Assembly (NCBI RefSeq): GCF_902686445.1
Contig: NC_062219.1
Span: 144,690,057-144,754,056, forward strand
Direction: 5' to 3'
DNA length: 64,000 nt
DNA from: Sciurus carolinensis
Taxonomy: Eukaryota > Chordata > Mammalia > Rodentia > Sciuridae
The notes beneath the pieces are model-generated. The model was given only the letters and a program-made list of their open reading frames with translations. It made no database searches and was not told the origin of the DNA. Within the stretch, counting starts at the first letter, position 1. Each line of letters opens with the position of its first letter. A program made the translations under genes and the position numbers. This document shows, one piece after another, positions 55,721 to 64,000 of this stretch.

Positions 55721-56855
55721 TTATTCAAAAATATTGATTACTAGATCCACAAAATTTTTCTAGGTCCCTTCTGATATACCAGTGTTATCCTGGTATTTTG
55801 CTGGATAAATGAAAGACCTGTAATTATCAACTCTAAATTATTAACGTAAATACGTTTGGTGCTTTTTTCCTACATGACACTGTAATAAGGAGCCATTATG
55901 ATGAACAATAATTACCTCATACATGTGTTAATTTTGATTAATGCAAGTTCACAAGTTGAACCTGTAATCTTTTAAAATAAATATTTTTATTGAAGGTGTT
56001 TAGTCTGTGAGTGTGCGTGTGTTATACTGAACCTTTCTAGGAACATCGGGAAGAAAATCCTGCTCCATTCTTTGTCTTTTTTTGAAATTCTTACTTGATA
56101 GATTATTAGGTACGAAATGAGCGTAGCTGTAATTATTTAATTACACCTGGGGAATTCTAATGACCAACTCACAGGCATCTAAATAATGCAAGTAGTTTCT
56201 AAATCATGAAGTGCTGTGCACTTTTATTTATGCAGATAGGAAAGTATACTAACATGATATATCTCAAAGCCCTCAGTCAAAGACAGGCCTTTCACATGCT
56301 GGGTGTGCCCAAGGCTGGGGTGAGTCCAGGAAGAGGTTCTGAAGGATCCTAAGGGGGATTGATCGCGGGGTTAGGCAAGCCAGGATTGTTAATTGGTGTT
56401 TATCTGGAGGAGAAACAAACTTCTCTTCTACAAGACAGGAGGCAGTTTTGTAAATTGGAGCACAGTGTCACTAAAGTTAGTTTCTTAATTTACCCACAAG
56501 AGCTGGCTGCCAGGAGAGGTATTTCTTTGGGTGTTTGAGTTTCAAAGAGGTGACTCACAGGTCCTTAAGGAGACATTTCTGGGTGGTGGAAAATTTACAT
56601 CTCAGAGGGGCAAGGAAAGGACTTATAATTGCAAGTTTAAAAAAAAATAAATGCTCACTAAAAGGGAGGTCAGGGATCTACCTACAAGTATTGGCTGCAA
56701 CAGTGAATTATTTTGGCAGCATTGAGCTTTCCCAGGCAGGCATTTTACGGGGACTGAGGTTGTCCTAGGCATGTGGCCTGAGTTAATGGGAAGTATGCTA
56801 GTTCTTGTTCAGGTCTTTTAGTGTGTGGGTGGACACAATGGTTTATGCTGCTGCT
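55721..56855. other. Unclassified stretch, possibly an old LTR element
   Basis: 55730-56230 is A/T-rich unique sequence. 56230-56800 is richer in purines with short repeated phrases ('ctcactaaaaggg', 'gtcactaaagttag') and may be part of a retroelement, but I cannot name it. No gene. Confidence 0.3.
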
Positions 56856-56857
56856 GG

Positions 56858-57093
56858 CTTCTCCTCCTCCCCCTCCTCCTCCCCCTCCTCCTCCCCCTCC
56901 TCCCTCTCCTCCTCCTCCCCCTCCTTCCTCCCCTCCTCCTCTTCCTCCCCTCCCTCCTCCTCTTCCTCCCTTCCCTCCTCCCTTTCCTCCCCTCCCTCCT
57001 CCTCTTCCTCCCCCTCCCCTTCCTCCTTCTCCCCTCTCCCTCCTCCCCCTCCTCCTCCTCCCCCTCCTCCTCCTCTCCCTCTTCCTCCTCCTC
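56858..57093. repeat. Long homopyrimidine (CCT)n/(CTCC)n tract
   Basis: About 235 bases containing only C and T on the plus strand (only A and G on the other), built from CCT, CTCC and CTTCC units, some arranged as mirror-like repeats. It explains the Pro-, Ser- and Leu-rich frames in all phases and the Gly/Arg frame on the other strand. Confidence 0.98.
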
Positions 57094-57095
57094 TC

Positions 57096-57270
57096 TGTAC
57101 TGGGGATTAAAAGCAAGGGCAGTTTACCGCTGAGCCACATCCCCAGCCCTTTCTATTCTTCATTTTGAGATAGGGCTTCACTAAATTGCTGGGGTTGCCC
57201 TGCAACTTGCGATCCTCCTGCCTCAGCCTGAGTGGTTGGGAGATAGTCCTGCTCCACCTCACCCAGCCCA
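57096..57270 (-). repeat. B1-dID SINE, minus orientation
   Basis: 'tgtactggggattaaaagc', 'ccacatccccagccc', 'ggcttcactaaattgctgg', 'gcgatcctcctgcctcagc'. The ID tail directly abuts the pyrimidine tract, so the tract probably grew from, or next to, the SINE tail. Confidence 0.88.
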
Positions 57271-57910
57271 GGCTGCGGTTCTCAAAACCAGATTTTGTTT
57301 CTTCCTTGAGCACCATTTTCTGATCTCTAGCATGCACTCTATATTGTTACGTGGCGCTTTGTTATCCTCACCAGCAACTTACATTGGTGACATTTAACAC
57401 TGACGAGCTGCTGACGGTGCCCAGAGCCGAGAAGCTGCTTTATCCAGGCCAAGGGGCGAGAAGACAGGAGTGACCCCACCTTGCCTTCTCAGGGTGGAAT
57501 CTCCCTGTTGTCACTGGGTTGCTGCTGACACCCCAGTGCCTAGGGGAAGGCTGCTCCAGTCCCAAGCCCTGTGATGGTGGCCACCTGCCGTCATGCTCCG
57601 TCTTAATCTCTTAGATGAAATTCCATGATCTAGAAAGCTTAAGTGATTCACCTCCATGATTAGCTTAAGGTCCCAGAGCCTGCCCATTAGAGAGCTGGGC
57701 CTGGTGCAGCCAAGATTTCTGTGGCCCAGTTTGGGGTTTTACCCTGGGACACTCTTCACAGGCAGTGTTAACTGCCAGAGTGCAGCCAGGCTTTCTCTTA
57801 GAGGATAACTAGGTTAGAATTGCCCTCCGGGAGAGGACCCCTGGGCAGTGTCCCTGGTCACCCAGCCTGGCTGGTTTAGCAGAGCTTCTGAATCTACCCA
57901 GGCTGGCTCT
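57271..57910. other. No recognised feature
   Basis: No gene or named repeat recognised. Confidence 0.35.
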
Positions 57911-57916
57911 CTTTCT

Positions 57917-57998
57917 TTTCCTTTTTGGTGGTGCTGGGGATGGAACCCAGGGCCTCTCTTGTGCCAGGCGAGCGCTCTACCACTGAGTGACAGCCGGC
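57917..57998 (-). repeat. ID SINE, minus orientation
   Basis: 'ttttggtggtgctggggatg', 'gaacccagggcctctcttg', 'ccaggcgagcgctctacc', then 'actgagtgacagccgg'. Confidence 0.88.
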
Positions 57999-58259
57999 CG
58001 CCCAACCTCTTAAGCAACCCTCACAGTAGAGTGACAAGAAGTGGCAACACCAGCAACCGCAGAAGAACCAGCACAGACCAAACAAACCTTTTCACGACTT
58101 CCGCCCGCTCTAGCCGTGCACGTCCGAAGGTCAAGGCCCTTGTCAGCCCTGGTCCAGGGCCGCTGAGCGAAGGCGTGCAGCGAGTCTCTGGTTCATGAAT
58201 GAATACACGTGGCGGCTGGGCAGCGTCGTGAACGCAGACGCTGGAAAGAGCAGACAGCT

Positions 58260-58490
58260 TGGCTGGTGATTTTTATTTTTATCTTTTTGTTATGGAATAA
58301 TTTAAATGTTTTCAAAAGTAGAGAAAATGGCAAGATGAACGCCTTTATACTGATCACTCGGCCTCCACAACGACCAGCATATGGCCGGTCTTGCCTCATT
58401 TATCTGCGCCTCCCCCCTGGATTATTTCGAAACAAAGACCAGATGTCATATTATTGCCTCTGTGAATACCTCAGTGTGTATCCCTAAAAC
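58260..58490 (+). repeat. Ancient L1 3' end-like repeat, tentative
   Basis: 'gttttcaaaagtagagaaaa', 'tactgatcactcggcctcc', 'aaagaccagatgtcatatt' and 'cctcagtgtgtatccctaa' follow the order of an old L1 3' terminal sequence. Confidence 0.45.
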
Positions 58491-59083
58491 AATGGAGAGG
58501 CTGCCCTTCAACACACCACCACAGCACCTTCTCACACCGCCACGACAGGGCGAGTCCTCGCTGTCATCAGTTTATGATGGCTATTCAAGTTTCCTTTATT
58601 GTCTTGTAAATGTTTTTCCCAGTTGGTGGGTTAAGATTGGAATCCTGGAAAACCCGCACATGCGCTTCGTGGCTGAATCTCTTCGGCCTCTCCGGGTCCC
58701 CAAGTTCACCTTTCTTTGTTTTTCTCTTCCTCTGCAATTTATTTATTGAAGAAACCAGATTCTTTGTCCTGTGGGCTTACCCATATTCTGAACTTTAACC
58801 AGTTATATCCTGCGGTAGGGTTCAGTTTGTTTTTCTGTCCCCTGTATTTCCCATACACTGATTATCAGGAACGGAGGTTGGGTTACATTTTCAGTTTCTT
58901 GGCAAGGAGGTGTGCTCCGTGGTGGAGTGCCCTTCCCGTTCCGGGGCATCGGGAGGCGCGTGGCAGTGTCTCCCTCTCTCTGTCACACGAAGCTCCATCA
59001 GTGAGCACAGGTGTTCCGCCTGGTCCATATGTTACCACTTCCCGGACTCTTTTCCTAGCAGCCTTTGATAATTGTCGCCTAGG
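58491..59083. other. No recognised feature
   Basis: Short overlapping frames only. No gene supported. Confidence 0.35.
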
Positions 59084-59180
59084 TCAGAGGTTGGCAGTCT
59101 TCTTTTGTAAAGGGCCGGATAGATCACACTTTGGGCTTGAGGGCCACTGAGTCTTTGTCCTGGGAGAGCAGGGGCTGCAG
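59084..59180 (+). repeat. MER5A-like hAT-Charlie DNA transposon relic
   Basis: 'ggttggcagtcttcttttg', 'taaagggccggatagatcac', 'actttgggcttgagggccac' and 'gagtctttgtcctgg' match the conserved end of MER5A in order. Confidence 0.8.
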
Positions 59181-61585
59181 GGGCCACATCCCATGTGTCC
59201 ACTCCACTGGCAGCTACCTGCCACCACCTGACTTCCACCAGTCATTTCACTTCTATGGAGAGCTTGTCCGCATGGGTTATCCAGTGACCTTGATGAGAGC
59301 GGCCGAGTCAAGGACGGGCAGGTGAATTCTGAGTCTTTTTCTCTCTTTATTCATTTTCAGAGTGAGTTGCCTTGGGAAAAGGTGGGCTTCTGCGGGTGGT
59401 GAGCTTGTTTGGTTGAGTATTGTCATGAAGGCCTGGCTTTTCGACATACGTGAGGTGCCAGCTTCCTGGACCCAGGCCTGGTGGCTCCTGGAGGGCTCCT
59501 GTGCCTGGTGGCCCACAGTCACACTGCAGCCACCTGACTTCTGAGGCCGGTGTGCTCCAGGGCAGGATGGTTCCCAAGTCTCCGTCGCACTGTTATTAGA
59601 CAATAAATCAGCAGTTTCTGTCTGCAGCCTGGAAATCAATGCGGCCACTGTTTCTGTTTTATTAGGTAAGAAAAATGTTTTTCAGATTAAGAAATTTGAT
59701 TCCTTTTGCAATTTTACCTAATTTAAATATACTGTTAATATACTTGTCTCTGTTGTTAAGCAGAATTGACACTTTAAATTCCCTAATGCAATATTATTCG
59801 GTTAGCCTGTAATTGATATGTGATTGATTTAATGCCCTTTGGTTTTACATTGGTGCTAGGTTGAAAATAATTCATATATTTAAATAACCCAAATCCAGTC
59901 TTATTATACGTATCACAATGCTTTCTCTGGTTTTATCAACCCTCTTTCACGTAACTCAGGGGACTCTTCTTTTCTCTGTTACTCTGGGTGTTCAGATGTG
60001 TCCTCTGCCTCTTCTCTCTGCCCCTGCCACACTTGGCCCTAAGTTCACACTTCCCCCTCTGGTGATCCGGGACCCCTTCAGAGTTCACGGTGCTGCCTGC
60101 ATCCGCCTGGTGCCGCCTGCCCCCTCCCTCCCCTCGGCCCTCCCCCAGCCCCTCGCAGTCTTCCCCGTCTCCTTTTGCAACCTCGGTGTTGCTCCGTGTT
60201 GTTCTCTTTCTTCTCCAGCATCTCCAGCTTCCCTGGAAGCTCATGGCCTGCCTGTCTTATTTTCATGGTCTCATTTAGCACCGAGGCAGATGATTTTTGG
60301 ACTCTTTCGGAATTCATCTTTAATTCTGAGCTCTGAATTTTCTATCCGTAGTTATTGTCAAGTATAGATGCGTGGACTTGATTTTATCGTATTCATTTTT
60401 TTTTTCCTACTGAAAATAAGTCAAGAGAAGAGAGTGTTTCTTGAGGTACCCTTGCAATGAATTCATGTCACTCATGGGGTCTGGTTGCTAGTTGATCAAT
60501 CAAAAAATGTTGAAGATGGGTTTCAGGCCTTTCCAAAGTTGCCTCTGGCAGCAGTGATCTTGTTTGACCTTCGGCTGCACCCTACCCTGTCTTCTGCTGC
60601 TCTGGCCTGGCATTTTTCTGGCTTTCTGGCTGCCCTTTGCTTAGACCTTAATATATAATAAATACAAAACTATCTTTTTCAACGATCCTCTTTATATATA
60701 TATATAATTTTTGTCCCATTAAAAAATTGCAACTTTTTACTTTATCTTCACCATTGAATGTATGTCAATCAATAATGCCACATCATGTAACTGTGTTGCA
60801 AAGTCACAGATTCATTAAGATTGACTCAGAAAGGTCTGTTGAGAAAAGCCATTCAGGGCAAATAAATTCAATACAATTTAATTTCTATTTCTTCTTTTTG
60901 TCGATCTTGGCTTAGGCATATATTAGATGTGGAATTTAAAAAGTGATTTTTTTTATGAACCTTTTTACCCATTATTAATTGAAGCATCAAATTAATTGGA
61001 TTGATCACATTTTGCTGAGTCAAAGTGCTGTTGGCCCTTGATAGTATAAATGATGCTCTATTTCATGAGGTGTTGTAGCCGTTTTTATTAATGCTGGGGA
61101 AGAGATGATGTTATTCTTTAGAATTATGAGAACTGAGAAAAACAGTTTTGCATATGATAAAATGAAAATTATTTTGGTTTGTGGCACTTTTTATTTTAGA
61201 ATAATATAAAAATATCTTTCAAGCTTTTGCTGTATTTGTAATTTTGAGAAAGCTGTCAACATTCAGATATCGTCTTGATAACCATTTTGCTTAGTTTATA
61301 AAGAAACATTCAGAGAATATTTTAAAAGCTTAAGGACAAAGTGTGTCCCCTCGGTTGATGCCCAGAATTCACAGGGAAGCATCCTGTGGGGGTTTTCTTC
61401 TCCAATTATGTTAATAGATACCTCTGATGAATCTAAACTCGAAGCTGACCTTGGAACCATAGTTATCAAAATGGGGATTGTAAATGGTTCAATAAGGAGT
61501 GCAGCACATTCATTTGCTCGCCATTCCTGAGGGCTTCCTCTGCGCCATGACTTAGGGATCTTTTTGCATACTGCATTTCATGATT
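59181..61585. other. No supported gene; nothing named
   Basis: About 2.4 kb. A C/T-rich segment at 59940-60240 could be an old LINE fragment. A TA run lies at 60693-60707. The 149-codon plus frame at 59918-60367 begins in A/T-rich DNA and has no domain, so it is not supported. Confidence 0.3.
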
Positions 61586-61784
61586 AGGGTGCGGTGGCGC
61601 AGCCTGTAATCCCAGGGGCGCAGGAGGCTGAGGCAGGAGGATCTCGAGTTCAAAGCCAGCCTCAGCAAAAGCGAGGAGCCAAGCAACTCAGTGAGACCCT
61701 GTCTCTAAATAAAATGGGAAACAGGACTGGAGATGTGGCTCAGTGGTCAAGTCCCCTGAATTCAACCCCGCCCCCCCAAAAAAG
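61586..61784 (+). repeat. B1-dID SINE
   Basis: 'ggtgcggtggcgcagcctg', 'caggaggctgaggcaggagg', 'gagaccctgtctctaaata', 'actggagatgtggctcagtg', then 'aattcaaccccgcccccc' and an A-run. Confidence 0.92.
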
Positions 61785-62019
61785 ATTTCTTGCCATGTTC
61801 AGAAGATTCAGTATTTCTTTATGGAAATATTGGAGTATAAGGTTTGTGATTTAAACATCTCAACTAAAAAATGTGTAGCAGCCAAGAATACTTATTAAAG
61901 CAAAGTGCTGACTTCACCGAGAGTGGTTGCAGAGTGGTGGGGAGGGGTCTTGGAAACCTTTGGGCGTGTTCACTCATGGCAGGTGTCCCCTGAGGGTCTT
62001 CTCTGTGCTGGCCTGGGGT

Positions 62020-62640
62020 GGGTGCAGGTGGGACAGTGGTGGGCAGCATGTCCATCCCTCTGCTCTTCCCGGAGTGTACGTTCTAGTTCAGGAAGTTGGG
62101 AGCAAACAAATGAATTATATTGGCTCGTGGAAATTCATTTTAAAAAGCAAGCAGAGTGTTATAGGAAATAAAGGACATGAAATTTTGAAAATGGGAGTTA
62201 GGGAGACCTCCTTGAAGACTCCGAGGTTAGATCTGTGAGAGGGTACAGGGTTGGCATGACATGTCACACTGAGGAACCAGCTTGGAGCAGGAGAGCCTGG
62301 ACTATTCATGGAACTCACGTGAACTTCACTTCCAGCATGGCAGGAAGGCAGGTGGACAAGGGCAGAAGACGGGCAGAGGGAGGGCAGACCGTGCTGCAGG
62401 GAGTTTGGATTTTAATCTCTATGTAATGGGAAACTACTGAGGTGGTGTAAGTAGATGATAAATATAATCCAATCTACATTTTTAGAAGCTTACTTTTGGT
62501 CATTGCAAAGAAAAGAGTTTGTAGTGGGGCAAGATGAGAAGCAGGAGGATGAGTCAGGCAGCTTGTAATGAACAAGGTCAGAGCTTGGGTGAGGATGTTG
62601 GTCACAGCAATGGGATGAAGTGGAAGATTGGAGATCGGAG
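62020..62640 (-). repeat. L2 LINE fragment, minus orientation
   Basis: 'ggagtgtacgttctagttc', 'gggagacctccttgaagac', 'taatgggaaactactgagg', 'cagcttgtaatgaacaagg' resemble, in order, the reverse strand of L2. Confidence 0.5.
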
Positions 62641-63617
62641 ACTGAATTGACTTGACTTGCCAAAAATTGCAGGTGAGGAGGGAGGTATAATGTAGAATCA
62701 AAGGTGACTTCCAATTTTTGACCTGAAAGATTGAGAGAAAGATGGCGCCATTTTATTATAATGGGGAAACTGTGCACAGGACGATTTGGGTGTGGGAGAG
62801 AGGCGAGGATGTTAAATTTGAGATACAAGTGGAGGTTCCCAGCGGATACCCTGAACTAGGAAAGGCGTGAGCTGCAGACACAGCAGAGGGCTCTGTCACG
62901 AGGTGGTGTGCAAGGCTCTTGGAGTGCGTGAGACAATGCAAGGGAAGAGGCAAAAGCAGCAGCAGCAGCTCGAGGCCAGTGCCGGTGCGCTAGCGTTTAG
63001 AGGCTCCATCCAGAGAAGGCTAAGAAGCAGTGGTCAGAGGGCAGGAGGGAAACCCAGAGAGTGTGTCATGGAAGCTGTGGGAACTGAGCTCAGGATGCAG
63101 AGGCAGCCACTGGTGGTGGGCAGGGAAGAGGGGGGACAAGCAGAGGGCAGAAGAGGGTCCCTTTGCCTTTACAGTCAATCTCTGCGTTCAGGGACTTTGT
63201 CTTATTTTGTCTTTGCATCCTTGGCACCTAGAACATATTCTGGCACAATGAGCAGTAAGTGAATACTCATGGAAGAGGAGGGCCACATCATGAGTCTATC
63301 GGGAGTTCACATCCAACTCTTGCTCTTTAAGTGAGGTCTATAGCAGCTCAAGGTGCCTTTCTTATTACTCACTAAAATGCCAGTAATGGACAATCTGCGA
63401 TTCTTAGCCATGACTTCAGAAGTATAATCATGTAGTTTATTTGATCAATAAGTTAGTTACCTCTGTCTTCCAGAAGAAATGTAATTACATTGGTTTTGAA
63501 GAAGAAAGAAACTGTGGTGTATGAGTTTCATTTGGTGAAATAGTCATCCAAATAATTAACTATTTCTACCTAAGTTTGAAATTGTAGAAATGGTATAAAG
63601 AACCTATTAATGTGTTA
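62641..63617. other. No recognised feature
   Basis: The last part (63140-63260, 'actttgtcttattttgtc', 'gcacctagaacatattctgg') reads like an old MIR/L2 tail. No gene is supported. Confidence 0.3.
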
Positions 63618-63985
63618 GTCAGCTTTCCATATCTATAACAAAATACCTGAGATAATTAACTTATGAAGAGAAAATGTTTATTTTGGCTCACAGTTTTGAA
63701 GAGTCCTGTCCAAGTTTAGCTGGTCTTTTGTTTTGGGCTGTGGCAAGGCAGCACATCACAGAGGGAGTGTGTGGTGGAGCAAAGCCTCCACAACCTGGGA
63801 GCGAAGAGAGAGAGGAAGGGATTCCGGTTCAGGGTCATCTTCAAGGACACACCTGCAGTGTCCTAAGGACCTCTCACTGGACCCCACCTAGGGTCTAAAG
63901 GTCCATCATCTACCAGTAGTGGAACACTGGGGATCAAGCCTTCAACACACGTGCCTTTGGGGGACATTCAGCAACCAAATTAAAG
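63618..63985 (-). repeat. MaLR LTR, minus orientation
   Basis: Starts 'tgttagtcagctttccatat', then 'caaaatacctgagataatt', 'tttattttggctcacagttt', 'gacctctcactggacccc' and 'ggggacattcagcaacc' near the end. It is almost complete. Confidence 0.85.
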
Positions 63986-64000
63986 CAGTTAATTTTTTGA

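Noticed and set aside
56745..57168. Proline-, serine-, leucine- and glycine/arginine-rich frames
   Set aside because: They translate the homopyrimidine tract in each phase and its complement. Not proteins.
1..64000. CRISPR array, phage, plasmid, toxin-antitoxin or other prokaryotic-type defence system
   Set aside because: The sequence is mammalian throughout. The spaced direct repeats are SINE target duplications or microsatellites.

Overview
This is a window of mammalian nuclear DNA, most likely from a squirrel-family rodent (Sciuridae). The main evidence is its young SINEs. Many are chimeras of a 7SL-derived B1 half joined to a tRNA-Ala-derived ID-like half, the B1-dID type known from squirrels and related rodents. 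Others are simple ID elements and a longer ID-type SINE ending in an A/T-rich tail, in both orientations. No complete protein-coding gene, CRISPR array or prokaryote-like system can be supported. Most of the open frames are chance frames, repeats or low-complexity sequence.

Layout. From 1 to 29.7 kb the window is intergenic or intronic, dense in MIR, L2, L1, MaLR LTR and SINE copies. It holds a decayed RPLP0 (60S acidic ribosomal protein P0) processed pseudogene at about 5.03-6.10 kb (minus strand) with 5' UTR, poly(A) signal, tail and target-site duplication. It also holds a U6 snRNA pseudogene at 27.0 kb. From 29.75 to 30.8 kb lies the one clear functional landmark, a strong CpG island with a GC box and an RFX-type X-box motif. 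It is almost certainly the promoter and first exon of a gene I cannot name. The 4.5 kb after it is unusually poor in recognisable repeats, as expected for a 5' intronic regulatory zone.

From 39 to 42 kb there are hAT, L1 and L2 relics. From about 43.5 to 55.1 kb two ancient L1 elements lie head-to-tail on the minus strand and are interrupted by younger ID and B1-dID insertions. From 55 to 64 kb there are mixed old repeats, a 230-bp pure pyrimidine tract at 56.9 kb, an MER5A-like relic, L2, and a MaLR LTR at the right edge.

The instructive structures are nested insertions that can be ordered in time: a B1-dID split by a twin-primed (5'-inverted) L1; a MaLR LTR split by an unclassified insert, with a SINE in each of its arms; a MIR split by a MaLR LTR; and two SINEs at one target site, leaving three copies of the target sequence. 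Repeat names come from recognition of family sequence, not from a search, so subfamily names and exact boundaries are approximate.
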